64,000 nt of DNA from Alkalihalobacillus sp. TS-13 (GTDB lineage Bacteria > Bacillota > Bacilli > Bacillales > Fictibacillaceae). Position 1 is the stretch's first letter. The number at the start of each line of letters is the position of its first letter. This document shows positions 9,810-17,638 of the stretch, in pieces. Location: NCBI RefSeq assembly GCF_019720915.1, contig NZ_JAHKSI010000005.1:62001-126000 (forward strand), in the 5' to 3' direction. A program made the translations under genes and the position numbers. The notes under the pieces are model-generated. The model had not been told where the DNA came from. It made no database searches and saw only the letters and a list, made by a program, of their open reading frames with translations.

Positions 9810-9840
9810 AAAGAGGACTGACAATCGTCAGTCCTTCTTC
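9810..9840 (-). terminator. terminator of prsA
   Basis: GGACTGAC pairs with GTCAGTCC around a four-base loop. On the minus strand it is followed by a T-rich tract, just past the prsA stop. Confidence 0.8.
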
Positions 9841-9842
9841 AA

Positions 9843-10751
9843 TTATTCTTGTTTTTGTTTTTCTGCATCATCTTTATTGAAAAGGTCCTTGTATTCCTTA
9901 TCTTTCACGTCGATTTTAGCATCTTTCATAGCTTTATCGACCGGGTTGGCATCTGGGTCCTTTTGTGCTTTTTCTTGAGCTTTCTCTTGAAGCAATGTTT
10001 TCTTGATTTGGTACTCTGCTTCTTCAAATGATTGCGTCTTTTGGTCTAACACTTCAATGATGTGGAACCCATATTGCGATTTGACTGGGTCTGAAATTTT
10101 TCCTTTTTCAAGTGAAAATGCCACTTCATCGAACTCAGGAACCATTTGACCGCGTGGGAATGATCCTAATTCTCCACCTTTGTCTTTCGAACCAGGGTCA
10201 GTAGAATATTCCTTCGCAAGTTCTGCGAAGTCTCCACCTTCGTCAAGCTTCTTTTTCACTTCTTTAGCTGTCTTTTCATCCTCTACCAAGATGTGACGCG
10301 CTTCAACTTCTTTAATTTTGTATTCTTCATCATACTTCTTCTTCATTTCTTCTTCAGAAACTTTAATACCTTCAGTCTGAGCTTTGAAGAATACGAGGTT
10401 ACGTTTTACAACGTCCCGAAGCTCCTCCTCCCCTTCAATACCGCTTTGTTTAAGCGCATTTTCAAAGCCTTCATCTCCGCCAAATTGACTTTTGAGGTAA
10501 TCGATCTCTTTATCGAGTTCTTTATCACTGACTTCATATTTTTCAGAAAGAACCTTGTATTGTACGAGTTCTTGTAGAATTTGTTCTGATTGAGGCTGCT
10601 TCTTCATTTCATTATAGAAATCTTGTTGTGTGACATCTCCGGCACTTGTTTCGACAATTACTTTACTATCACCGGAATCGCCATTATTACTGCATGCAGC
10701 GGTACCAAAAATCGTTGTTGCTGCAGCAACCGTCAGGACCCACTTTTTCAT
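9843..10751 (-). CDS. prsA: PrsA peptidyl-prolyl isomerase lipoprotein
   Basis: PrsA is the membrane-anchored foldase that helps exported proteins fold at the outer face of the membrane. The protein begins with a lipoprotein signal whose Cys20 follows GTAA, an unusual lipobox with Thr rather than Leu at -3. A parvulin PpiC domain at about residues 149-236 includes ARHILVEDE and YGFHIIEVLD. The charged helical N- and C-terminal regions are typical. An in-frame ATG lies two codons upstream, but AGGAG sits only three bases from it; the MKKW start at 10751, nine bases from the SD, is preferred. The product is 302 aa. A TGCTATAGT extended -10 (10794-10799) lies upstream. Confidence 0.94.
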   Translation of the reverse strand: MKKWVLTVAAATTIFGTAACSNNGDSGDSKVIVETSAGDVTQQDFYNEMKKQPQSEQILQELVQYKVLSEKYEVSDKELDKEIDYLKSQFGGDEGFENALKQSGIEGEEELRDVVKRNLVFFKAQTEGIKVSEEEMKKKYDEEYKIKEVEARHILVEDEKTAKEVKKKLDEGGDFAELAKEYSTDPGSKDKGGELGSFPRGQMVPEFDEVAFSLEKGKISDPVKSQYGFHIIEVLDQKTQSFEEAEYQIKKTLLQEKAQEKAQKDPDANPVDKAMKDAKIDVKDKEYKDLFNKDDAEKQKQE

Positions 10752-10793
10752 CGACATACACTCCTATGATGTAGAAATTTTTTCACATCTCCT

Positions 10794-10802
10794 ACTATAG
10801 CA
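10794..10802 (-). promoter_or_regulatory. extended -10 promoter element of prsA
   Basis: On the minus strand TGCTATAGT fits an extended -10 about 40 bases before the prsA start. No good -35 hexamer was found at 17 bases. Confidence 0.45.
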
Positions 10803-10930
10803 TATCCACCTGTTAAAAATACACACTCCACACCAAATATGAGAAAAAATACACATTTATTGGAATTGCTTGTGCGTCCGCCCGTTTTTAAAAATAAGGG
10901 CATTGGTCTAATCAAGATTGACACTGGACT

Positions 10931-10943
10931 TATACACTATAAG
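10931..10943 (+). promoter_or_regulatory. possible sporulation-sigma -10 before first YjcZ-type gene
   Basis: TATACACTATAAG lies 24 bases before the start codon and resembles sigma-E/sigma-K -10 motifs (CATACANT, CATANNNTA). A TTGACA at 10918 is not correctly spaced for a vegetative -10. Confidence 0.3.
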
Positions 10944-10966
10944 TGTACACCAAAGGAGGGATTGCA

Positions 10967-11053
10967 ATGGGTTACGGACATGGAGGCAGCTTTGCCTTGA
11001 TTGTAGTACTGTTCCTTTTGTTGATCATTATTGGAGCATGCTATATCTGCTAA
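10967..11053 (+). CDS. YjcZ-family small membrane protein, copy 1
   Basis: This gene of 28 codons starts MGYGHGGSFALIVVLF and ends with Cys-Tyr-Ile-Cys. The pattern of a short Gly/Tyr-rich head followed by one hydrophobic helix matches the YjcZ/YhzE-type sporulation proteins, which occur beside prsA in B. subtilis. AAAGGAGG lies seven bases before the ATG. It is followed within 100 bases by a second, closely related gene, so the pair arose by duplication. Their function is unknown; related proteins are reported as spore-associated. Confidence 0.8.
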   Translation: MGYGHGGSFALIVVLFLLLIIIGACYIC

Positions 11054-11149
11054 AAATTTAGAGAAATTTCCGAGCGAAAGGATAGCAGCCTATGCTTTGG
11101 CTTACCTCAATGCATAGGATAACATAACACCGGAATAGGGGGTGACATC

Positions 11150-11239
11150 ATGGGTGGATACGGGTATGGAAAAGGATTTGCGTTGATCGTTGTATTGTTC
11201 ATCCTATTGATTATCGTAGGCGCAGCTTGGATTTGCTAA
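11150..11239 (+). CDS. YjcZ-family small membrane protein, copy 2
   Basis: This is a paralogue of the gene at 10967, with 29 codons starting MGGYGYGKGFALIVVLF and ending Ala-Trp-Ile-Cys. It shares the hydrophobic helix and the C-terminal Cys with copy 1 but has lost one of the two Cys residues, which is replaced by Ala. GGGGGTGA precedes the ATG. It is followed by a strong terminator, so the two genes may be one transcript. Such genes are easily missed by automatic annotation. Confidence 0.8.
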   Translation: MGGYGYGKGFALIVVLFILLIIVGAAWIC

Positions 11240-11257
11240 TACGTATTTCTGAATGAG

Positions 11258-11294
11258 GAAGAGGCTGACCATCGCTGTCAGCCTCTTTTTTACA
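11258..11294 (+). terminator. terminator after YjcZ-type pair
   Basis: GAGGCTGAC and GTCAGCCTC form a nine-pair stem followed by TTTTTTA. Confidence 0.9.
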
Positions 11295-11383
11295 CTTAAA
11301 GAAAGTATAAAAATACTTTCATCAGTATAAGTTCAACTAATGGCTCAGCCTACGCCTAAGGTTTTGCCAAGTTTTCTTTAAAT
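11295..11383 (+). repeat. Family C repeat, copy C1
   Basis: This contains the hairpin GAAAGTATAAAAATACTTTC, then AGTATAAGTTCAACTAATGG, and ends CTAAGGTTTTGCCAAGTTTTCTTTA. A very similar unit occurs at 19807-19894, also directly after a terminator, and its hairpin alone occurs at 42484-42502. The rest of this 345-base gap, up to 11584, shows nothing recognisable. Confidence 0.8.
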
Positions 11384-11584
11384 ATAATCTGTGTAATCCC
11401 GTAAGAGTGTCGTAAATTTAACCATCAAAATCCAGCCCAAGGAATGCTCTTGACTTTCTCAAGATTTCATTCGTACTGTTCAAAAAGCCTATGAACGTTC
11501 GAACTCTCTAAACAAAGGGGCTCTTTTATGTTTGTACATATACCTGTCTGGGTAATAATGAAATATTATGGAGCATAAATTGCG

Positions 11585-11776
11585 TCAATGCACAAAAATT
11601 ACTTCAATGTACGAGCTTACTAACAGGATTGTGATCATGATGTTAATCCAACGGAATACATTCACCTGTTTTTCTGCAGGTATATTCTTTTGAATACATA
11701 AGCGATTCGTAAGTGTATTAAACAAGAAAAGAATGATACATGCGAATGCTATATAATAAATTGCAATCATTGTCAT
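11585..11776 (-). CDS. small two-helix membrane protein
   Basis: This 63-residue protein consists of two hydrophobic segments (about residues 2-19 and 42-60) separated by a polar, positively charged loop. I do not recognise a family. A clear GGAGG lies eight bases before the first ATG, which supports real translation; a second in-frame ATG occurs at codon 3. It is transcribed towards the YjcZ-type genes and away from the YpmS-like gene, so it forms a single-gene unit with a short upstream region shared with the divergent gene. Confidence 0.6.
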   Translation of the reverse strand: MTMIAIYYIAFACIILFLFNTLTNRLCIQKNIPAEKQVNVFRWINIMITILLVSSYIEVIFVH

Positions 11777-11882
11777 AGGTTGAACCTCCGAAACTAAGAG
11801 ATTGTATTACTAACATACCAAAATATTAAAAGAATGAACAGTAACAACTATTATAGATTATGTGGGACGGGAGGAGAACGCT

Positions 11883-12470
11883 TTGAAATTCAGATGGAAA
11901 TATGCTTTTTTCATTTTACTTACTATCATGATCATCGTTCCAATCATCGTCGGAACATTGGTATTCATGGGGGATAAACAAGAAGAGAAGTCCATGCGTG
12001 ATGTACCCAAACAGGGAGAGCCGATATTCGATATCGAATCGTCAAAGGATCAATTGAATTTTTTGATCAAAGAACAACTGGCACAATTGAAATCCGGCAG
12101 AAATCCGAAGTTCGATTATAGTGTCGAACTCAAAGATAATGTCCAGGTAAAAGGGTACTTCACATTTTTTTCGAATGAAGTCCAATTCACCATGGATTTC
12201 GAACCTCAAGTATTAGACAATGGAAATCTTCTGTTAAAAGAAGAATCGATCAAGCTAGGGGAACTGAAACTGCCGGGCTCGAAAATTTTGGAGTTTATCA
12301 AGGGGAGTACCGATTTACCACCATGGGTTGAGATCAATGATAAAGAAGAAACGATTCTTTTGAAGCTGAACCAGATCAAATTAAAGGATCAACTGTTCTT
12401 AAAGGCCGAATCATTTGATCTTGAAAAAGATAACATCCGTTTTAAGGTTTACTATATTACAGAAGAGTAG
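11883..12470 (+). CDS. YpmS-like (DUF2140) membrane-anchored protein
   Basis: This protein of 195 aa has one N-terminal transmembrane segment (about residues 8-29) and a long extracytoplasmic domain. It resembles B. subtilis YpmS over its whole length, with matching segments such as DYSVELKDNVQVKGYF, the FEP motif and a LPGSKILEFI region. The family has no established function. The start is most likely the TTG at 11883, because GGGAGGAG ends five bases upstream; the in-frame GTG at 11862 lies before that SD. It is transcribed alone, divergently from the small membrane protein, and ends before a strong terminator. Confidence 0.75.
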   Translation: MKFRWKYAFFILLTIMIIVPIIVGTLVFMGDKQEEKSMRDVPKQGEPIFDIESSKDQLNFLIKEQLAQLKSGRNPKFDYSVELKDNVQVKGYFTFFSNEVQFTMDFEPQVLDNGNLLLKEESIKLGELKLPGSKILEFIKGSTDLPPWVEINDKEETILLKLNQIKLKDQLFLKAESFDLEKDNIRFKVYYITEE

Positions 12471-12524
12471 TTTCAGTATGAAAAGGTTTAAACTGACTTG
12501 ACAAAGCCACATATTAAAGCCATT

Positions 12525-12585
12525 AAAAAAGAGTGACCATTTAACATCATTTACATCGATGCTCATGGTCAGTCTTTTTGTTTTA
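12525..12585 (+). terminator. terminator after YpmS-like gene
   Basis: GAGTGACCAT and ATGGTCAGTC pair across a longer loop and are followed by TTTTTGTTTT. Confidence 0.8.
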
Positions 12586-12587
12586 TA

Positions 12588-13149
12588 TTTGGCTTTGTTA
12601 AATAATATTGTTGATTCCTGACTCGATACTCCTGCGGGAACAGCGAGCCAGGCGTGACCCCACACTCTTTTAAAGGATCTTCGACTATAATAATGAACTT
12701 TGACTATAATAATGATCTTCGACTAAATACCACCACGTCCTATGGTGAACGTCGAAGTCAGTACATCCTGTACAAGTACGTCCTATGGTGAACGTCGAAG
12801 CCAGCATAAGGAAAGCTTCTAAGAATTCTCATAGCAGACACGAAAATGATTTCATTTTTGTGTTGACGTCCTGTGCAAGTGAGGAGGGGCTTGCGGAAGT
12901 AGGTAAATGCAATGAAGTGATGTCTAGCTCAGCGACCAGACACTTGGATCACTTCAAACTTCCTGCGGCGGCAACACATTGATTGACATCCTTATGAGTT
13001 AGCCCACGCAGAACCAAGTCTTTGTTTGGTTCAAGCCTCCTCATCAGTCCTCCAGTGACCTGCGTGACTAAACGGGTCGCTTCGCTTTTTCTTGTGCCGG
13101 CGGAAAGGGAGTGAATTTCGCAAAAATCAACAATATCAATGTAACTATG
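12588..13149 (+). repeat. Family A intergenic repeat, copy A2
   Basis: The longest copy, it begins GGCTTTGTTAAATAATATTG. It shares the GTCGAAG direct-repeat module and the ACACGAAAATGA hairpin with A1, and an extra module (about 12975-13050, GACATCCTTATGAGT) with A5. It fills the gap between the YpmS-like and DUF3267 genes. ORFs inside it, including a 77-codon one on the minus strand, recur with the repeat and are regarded as spurious. Confidence 0.85.
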
Positions 13150-13191
13150 GCCCAGCCAGTACCGAAGGATTGGTTGAGGCAAGTTTTTTTA

Positions 13192-13728
13192 TTAAAATGT
13201 ACGTTTAACGATGATTTGGAATCCTGTATCACCGTCTTCTAGAAATGAATCTTTCGGTGCTTTCCATAGATGGATGATATAAATCATATCTTTTACGCAC
13301 AGGAAGATATTCAAAGTCGAAACAATCGCAAATAGATGTAAAAATTCGGGCATCATATAGCCACCGATCAATGAAACCGACGTGATAACGATCAGCGGAA
13401 AAGAAACGCCAAACAAAGCAACTCTTCTAGACAGGACTTCAGGTATACGGCAAAAGAGTGAAAAACGGTTTTCCCCAAAAGCCATACACGCTCTGCGACC
13501 TGAGATCCAGATCGGCAGACAATGCAAAAATATATGAAAAGGGATAATCAGTATGAACACCAACAATAATGGCATCAATCCGGTTTGATAATAGATCGTT
13601 TCTGGGTGGAACAAACTAAAAACCATAAAATAAACGATAAAATACGTTAAGCTGAAAAGTGTTGAAATCAGCAAAAGGCGTAGTTTACCGTAATCTCTTG
13701 TTAAATTTATAGACTTGTAACAGTTCAT
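13192..13728 (-). CDS. DUF3267-type membrane protein lacking the full HExxH motif
   Basis: This 178-residue protein has about four hydrophobic segments, near residues 18-40, 50-72, 103-125 and 128-150. Size and organisation fit the DUF3267 family of putative membrane zinc peptidases found next to hpr in Bacillus (the yhaJ position). Members usually carry HExxH after a membrane segment; here the matching place reads PFHIFLHCLP, with both His residues but not the Glu. Either the enzyme is inactive or the assignment is loose. It is separated from hpr by the decayed yhaI region. An AAGGTGAT-type SD precedes the start. Confidence 0.55.
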   Translation of the reverse strand: MNCYKSINLTRDYGKLRLLLISTLFSLTYFIVYFMVFSLFHPETIYYQTGLMPLLLVFILIIPFHIFLHCLPIWISGRRACMAFGENRFSLFCRIPEVLSRRVALFGVSFPLIVITSVSLIGGYMMPEFLHLFAIVSTLNIFLCVKDMIYIIHLWKAPKDSFLEDGDTGFQIIVKRTF

Positions 13729-13743
13729 GATGTATCACCTTCT

Positions 13744-13995
13744 TTAGGAAATAAAATGTGTGGGGAAAGGTGAGAACCTTGCTTTAAAAACCACTCCCAT
13801 ACAGTACGATGTTTCGAACGAAAAATCAATAGGTTTTACAAAAAAATTAGAAACGTTTATGGAAGGGTGCCAGAAAGCGATGCAATAGGTAAAATAAATA
13901 GTAAAGAAGGATCGTGTAGTGTAGGAACTTCGGGGATGGAAAGGCGTCGTGATGCCAGAAAAAGAAGGTGAAAAATCGCGTGGATCGAATTTCAT
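13744..13995 (+). other. decayed sequence between DUF3267 gene and yhaI remnant
   Basis: No intact gene is present. Short open pieces on the plus strand (for example one around 13786-13888 reading IQYDVSNEKSIGFTKKLETF and ending at a TAG) look like fragments of a former protein. I could not identify the parent gene. Confidence 0.35.
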
Positions 13996-13997
13996 AA

Positions 13998-14141
13998 GAG
14001 CTAAGTAAGACGAAGGTATTTCTTGAACAATATAAAGAACTAGATGCTCAAAAAGATGAATTAAGAGAAGCCGGAATGGTCGATATGACTCCTCTATTAA
14101 TTCACTTTGCAGGTCTCCTCAATCCGAAAGCTGACCCATGA
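13998..14141 (+). pseudogene. remnant of yhaI (DUF1878)
   Basis: The plus strand encodes a short piece including FLEQYKELDAQKDELREAGM and then TPLLIHFAGLLNPKADP before a TGA. This resembles the C-terminal half of YhaI/DUF1878, whose gene lies between the yhaJ position and hpr in B. subtilis, exactly where this fragment is. There is no N-terminal half and no start site. Past the stop codon the same frame continues with VDALINTP, as expected if the stop is a nonsense mutation. The fragment runs into the end of hpr on the other strand. The assignment rests on remembered family resemblance and synteny. Confidence 0.5.
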
Positions 14142-14174
14142 GTTGATGCATTGATTAATACTCCCCAACCTTTA

Positions 14175-14807
14175 TCAAGTTGTGGTTGGTACTTTTTCGA
14201 TTTCATCTTTTTGCTTTTCAGATAAAAGTTCGTCAGTAATTTCGTCTTCACGCTTTACAGGTACGAGTTGACGATCAGTCTCTTCAAATTCACTATCTAT
14301 TTTAGTGACAGTTGTATCAAGGATGGACATGAAGTCATCCCCGTACACACTTCGAATCACTGCCATCAATTCATCGAACTCAGGGAATTTACCATAAAGA
14401 TCACGAATCTTGAGTGATGCACTGAATATGCCGTAATTTTCCGGCTGGTAATCTTCGATTGTCCTCAATAACAGATCTCTTCCCGTATCGGTAAGTTTTA
14501 CGTACGTGTTGCGTTTATCATTTTCTTTCTTTGAGAAGGTTAAATAGCCTTGCTCTTCAAGCTTTTTGGAAAAGTTAAATGCTGTTGACACGTGCATAAC
14601 ACCGAACTTGGAGATATCAGAGATCGAAGCTCCTTCAAGATGGAAAGCAATCCAGAGGATGTGGTGTTCGTTGATGTTAAGACCAAATGGTTTAATCCAT
14701 CCTTGCCAATCCTTCTCGACGCATTTCCACATGGCTTTACTGATCTGGGCGACTTTATGACTGAACATCATAGCTTCTTTCATTGAAAAATCTTTCTTAT
14801 TTTCCAT
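14175..14807 (-). CDS. hpr: Hpr/ScoC, MarR-family transition-state regulator
   Basis: Hpr (ScoC) is a dimeric winged-helix repressor of exoprotease genes, oligopeptide permeases and sporulation functions during the transition to stationary phase. The 210-residue product has the characteristic MarR core, with [20 protein letters not shown] as the recognition-helix region and [14 protein letters not shown] as the wing. An extended acidic C-terminal tail is typical of Hpr. GGAGG precedes the ATG. Its location next to yhaH and the trpP-serC-hit-ecs genes matches B. subtilis. The two subtilisins at 49-52 kb are plausible targets, but no Hpr sites were identified. Confidence 0.95.
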   Translation of the reverse strand: MENKKDFSMKEAMMFSHKVAQISKAMWKCVEKDWQGWIKPFGLNINEHHILWIAFHLEGASISDISKFGVMHVSTAFNFSKKLEEQGYLTFSKKENDKRNTYVKLTDTGRDLLLRTIEDYQPENYGIFSASLKIRDLYGKFPEFDELMAVIRSVYGDDFMSILDTTVTKIDSEFEETDRQLVPVKREDEITDELLSEKQKDEIEKVPTTT

Positions 14808-15032
14808 AATGAACCTCCATTCTGCTTTATATTATGACAGGAAATGTTAGATTTATAAAGACAATTATCTAAGTGTTCACATGTTTTTCCCAATAATTGC
14901 TTCTTGATAAATCTTTTGAGTGTGAATATATAAGTATTATTTCGACATAAAAAGACAAAACCTTTTTATTTTTGACAAAAATTTATAATTTTTTAGGAAC
15001 TTTCTTTTTAGCTTTTTTCGCATAGATTGTAG

Positions 15033-15322
15033 TTTTGAGTTTGGAAATATACCCGCTTTCCGCGGGCGAACGAAAAGCGGAAGCGACCCGTTTAGTCACG
15101 TAGGTCACTGGAAAACTGACGAGAAGGGCTGTAGCCGCCGCAGGGAGTTTGAAGTGTTCCAAGTGACTGGTCGCTGAGCTAGACATCACTTCCACGCATT
15201 ATCCCTGAATCTGCAAGCCTCCTCAGCTCACTTGTACAAGATGTACTGGCTTCGACGTTCACCAATAATTCGCTCTTGCTGTCCCGCAGGAGGCTCGTAT
15301 ATTTCCATTGTCATAAGTATTC
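15033..15322 (-). repeat. Family A intergenic repeat, copy A3
   Basis: A reverse-orientation copy fills much of the 720-base gap between hpr and yhaH. It has the strong hairpin CGCTTTCCGC / GCGGAAGCG, the GACCCGTTTAGTCACGTAGG block, and the paired GAAGTGTTCC / ACATCACTTCC segments around GTCGCTGAGCTAG. The rest of the gap (14808-15032, 15323-15467) is AT-rich with no recognisable gene. Confidence 0.85.
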
Positions 15323-15469
15323 AGTTCTTTTTAAACTTGATACTATTGGAAGAAACCATCACACAACTTTATATCGGTAAGTATGTTTTACATTTTAGTA
15401 TGTCTGATCATTTTTTGGTTTGGAAGGCAGATGGCGAATTCAATTAGGGGAATTGAAAGAAGAGAAGGA

Positions 15470-15529
15470 TAAAAAAACTGGCTCGAGTGTCAAGTGAAGA
15501 ACACTTTCTTGAGCCAGTCTTTTTTTATG
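15470..15529. terminator. bidirectional terminator at the end of yhaH
   Basis: ACTGGCTCGAGTGT and ACACTTTCTTGAGCCAGT form a long stem flanked by A7 on the left and T7 on the right, so it can work on both strands. It ends just before the yhaH stop codon. Confidence 0.85.
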
Positions 15530-15922
15530 TCACTTTGTATCTGCAGTTTCTTTTGTTTTTACTGGTTCCTTTGATTCTTCCTGGAGTTCTGCAACGGTTT
15601 CATTGATTTCTTCTACATCGTTTTTGATATTTTCGATGTTCGGTTCAATTTCCTTCCTCCAGGATTTGATATCTTCTTTCAAATCTGTCGCAACTTCCTT
15701 GAAAGCATCTACACCTTCTTTTGAAACCTGGATGATTTGCTCCTTCAAGCTGATGCCTTCTTTTTTAACATCTGTCATTGTTTGTTTCAATTTATAGGTC
15801 GAATCCTTAATGTCCTTACGGATTTCCCGACCTGATTTTGGTGTTGATAACAATGTTGCTGCCGCAGTGACAATACTTCCAATCGCAAAGCCAATTAGAA
15901 CCGATTTTTGCTCTTTTTTCAT
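15530..15922 (-). CDS. yhaH: YtxH-domain protein YhaH
   Basis: This 130-residue protein has an N-terminal hydrophobic segment (about residues 7-25, GFAIGSIVTAAATLL) followed by TPKSGREIRKDIKD, the hallmark of YtxH-domain proteins. A long amphipathic, coiled-coil-like helix rich in Lys and Glu completes it. Related YhaH/YtxH proteins are associated with the general stress response; their molecular role is not known. The start at 15922 is chosen over an in-frame upstream ATG because AAAGGAG and AAAAGGA lie directly before MKKEQKS. The location between hpr and trpP matches B. subtilis. Confidence 0.85.
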   Translation of the reverse strand: MKKEQKSVLIGFAIGSIVTAAATLLSTPKSGREIRKDIKDSTYKLKQTMTDVKKEGISLKEQIIQVSKEGVDAFKEVATDLKEDIKSWRKEIEPNIENIKNDVEEINETVAELQEESKEPVKTKETADTK

Positions 15923-16150
15923 GATTCCTTTTCTCCTTTCGTGATCTTTCTCATCTGTCGAGGGCCGAGGGCGTTGGGTCCCGTCCAAACAAGATAAGTC
16001 CTTGTTACATTATTCGTGAACGCCTTTTAGAAACCTTCATAAATCGTTCGACCATTTCTACAAAACTATCCCACGATATCGACAATCTTAAACAATTCTC
16101 GGGGAATAAACTACTCATCTCATTCATAGGATGGTATGGGGTGATGAGTG

Positions 16151-16348
16151 ATGATCTATGGAATTATTGTACTTGCCATTCTTGGGCTACTTTTATTTTA
16201 TTTCATGATAAGGATGTTTCTGGACACAAAACGTTATTCGTTCAGAAATGTCCAGGTCCACAAAAAACAGAGCATCGGCCGCATGCTTGGTGTAATCGGA
16301 AGTGTTTGTCTATTACTTGTTGTTCTTTTCTTTGTCATCAAATTTTAA
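16151..16348 (+). CDS. small two-helix membrane protein
   Basis: This protein of 65 residues has hydrophobic segments at about residues 3-21 and 47-64 joined by a basic loop with LDTKRYSFRNVQVHKKQS. I do not recognise a family. GGGGTGA lies six bases before this ATG; a GTG one codon earlier (16148) is too close to that SD. It stands alone between yhaH, on the other strand, and the DUF1232 gene. The reading frame, SD and membrane pattern make it a credible small gene. Confidence 0.55.
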   Translation: MIYGIIVLAILGLLLFYFMIRMFLDTKRYSFRNVQVHKKQSIGRMLGVIGSVCLLLVVLFFVIKF

Positions 16349-16488
16349 TTGATATTGAATTTAGCTTGTGTCAATCGACCATTCTATATCCGAAAATACT
16401 TCCATCTCCAAATACATCTTGGCAAACTCTTCTTCTCGGATTAATATGAAGAAAGATGTGGAAGATATGAGAGAAGGAGGCGTTAGAG

Positions 16489-16908
16489 ATGTGGAAAAAA
16501 ATCAAACTGTTCATGTACTTTCGAAAAATGTTAAGACATGCACGTACGTTGATCGAGAATCGTGAAGAAAGCGGCCAGATGGTTCAAAGCGTACGTGCAA
16601 AACTTCAGAAGGATGATATACAAGAAGCCTTAAGAGGTTTTTTGGATAAAATACAGGCACTCATTCGTCTCGCAGATCAGTATCGTTTAGGAAATTACCG
16701 TGAAATCTCCAAAAAATCAATGGTATTGGTCGTTGCTGGGCTTCTTTATTTCTTAAGTCCAATCGATGCAATTCCAGACATCATCGCAGGGTTAGGACTT
16801 GTCGATGATATTGCGATTATCAGTTATGTATGGAAAACCGTCAACGAAGAAATTGACCAGTTCCTGAATTGGGAACAGGGAAAAACAGATAAAACCGACA
16901 CCCTTTGA
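16489..16908 (+). CDS. DUF1232 (YkvA-like) membrane protein
   Basis: This 139-residue protein contains the DUF1232 signature LYFLSPIDAIPDIIAGLGLVDD region (residues ~85-110), a membrane-inserted hairpin with conserved SPID and PD motifs. The N-terminal half is basic and probably cytoplasmic, and the C-terminus is acidic. The family is widespread and of unknown function, though often found in stress or toxin-related settings. AGAAGGAGG precedes the ATG by eight bases. A strong terminator follows 10 bases after the stop, so this is a single-gene unit. It faces trpP across that terminator. Confidence 0.8.
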   Translation: MWKKIKLFMYFRKMLRHARTLIENREESGQMVQSVRAKLQKDDIQEALRGFLDKIQALIRLADQYRLGNYREISKKSMVLVVAGLLYFLSPIDAIPDIIAGLGLVDDIAIISYVWKTVNEEIDQFLNWEQGKTDKTDTL

Positions 16909-16928
16909 TGGGTATCGGTTTTTTTACG
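16890..16928. terminator. terminator after DUF1232 gene
   Basis: AACCGACACCC and GGGTATCGGTT form an 11-pair stem followed by TTTTTT; it overlaps the end of the coding region. Confidence 0.85.
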
Positions 16929-16943
16929 CTTTTATTTTTACAT

Positions 16944-17465
16944 TTATTGTGTCTGGTAGTTAAAGGTCGATCGTTTTGTAATAGTCTGCATGATTGGAAA
17001 CAGTACTGTCATCGCAATTGTATTGACGACCGCTGTCGGTAGTACCACAGTAACGAATAAGGCGATGAATGGTGCTGGCAGGCTCGTCAGGATTGCAGCA
17101 GCTGATAAGAAAATCGCGCCGCTGATCAGCGTTCCTACTGCAGTTAAAGAAGCAGCAAGTATTACAGTACCATGATATTTTTTCAAGCTCATGTATAATG
17201 CAAAAATGACGAAAGCTGTTACCGGTTTGTCAATCAAGTTTGCAAGCTGACCTCCTGGAAAGCTTGTGGTCAAAGCCGATATGACTCCTGTAGCGAGTGC
17301 TGTTACCCCAACGCTTTTTTTGTCAGGGAATAAAATGATCGCTAGAAACATCATTGTCAATAGCATATCGATTTTCATCGACCCTAAAATTCCCGGTATG
17401 ACTGCGTGAAGCACAAATCCTACAGCTAATAGTACTCCAATCAATGCTAATTGAATGGATTTCAT
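16944..17465 (-). CDS. trpP: tryptophan transporter TrpP
   Basis: TrpP (YhaG) is a small integral membrane protein for tryptophan uptake. The 173-residue product is almost entirely hydrophobic, with five or six segments, and has the polar motif ALTTSFPGGQLANLIDKP typical of the family. The gene lies between yhaH and serC as in B. subtilis. Its leader carries a run of GAG and related triplets that overlaps the ribosome-binding site, matching translational repression by the tryptophan-activated TRAP protein in B. subtilis. SD GAGGAGAGG is six bases from the ATG. The assignment rests on synteny, size, topology and this regulatory site. Confidence 0.88.
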   Translation of the reverse strand: MKSIQLALIGVLLAVGFVLHAVIPGILGSMKIDMLLTMMFLAIILFPDKKSVGVTALATGVISALTTSFPGGQLANLIDKPVTAFVIFALYMSLKKYHGTVILAASLTAVGTLISGAIFLSAAAILTSLPAPFIALFVTVVLPTAVVNTIAMTVLFPIMQTITKRSTFNYQTQ

Positions 17466-17472
17466 ACGTATC

Positions 17473-17508
17473 CTCTCCTCTTCTCAACTCATCTGTTCTC
17501 GCTAACTC
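17473..17508 (-). promoter_or_regulatory. TRAP-type (G/U)AG repeat leader of trpP
   Basis: Read on the minus strand, seven GAG or UAG triplets plus one CAG occur in 36 bases. The five nearest the gene (at 17493-17495, 17488-17490, 17483-17485, 17478-17480 and 17473-17475) have two-base spacers, the classic TRAP arrangement. The last triplets overlap the SD of trpP, so bound TRAP would block translation. The gene for TRAP (mtrB) is not in the window. Confidence 0.75.
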
Positions 17509-17638
17509 CAATAGTGCGCTGATGCCTATTGCGAGTAAAACGGATGCCTTCATTCTACCATCATTGAGCAGATAAAAAAAAGGATTTTTACTTACATTAC
17601 CTATGACAGTTTATGGTAAGGCGTTCTCAAGGATACAT

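Noticed and set aside
12949-13182. 77-codon minus-strand ORF (SAGTRKSEATRLVTQVTGG type)
   Set aside because: It lies wholly inside family A copy A2, and the same peptide recurs with the repeat. It has no SD and is broken in other copies, so it is a by-product of the repeat.
14983-15195. 70-codon minus-strand ORF and a 71-codon plus-strand ORF at 15232
   Set aside because: Both overlap repeat A3 and have no SD or family resemblance.
17323-17553. 76-codon minus-strand ORF overlapping the trpP start
   Set aside because: It has no SD at its ATG, and its internal Glu-Leu-Arg-Arg part is explained by the GAG triplets of the TRAP site. A short upstream ORF cannot be fully excluded.
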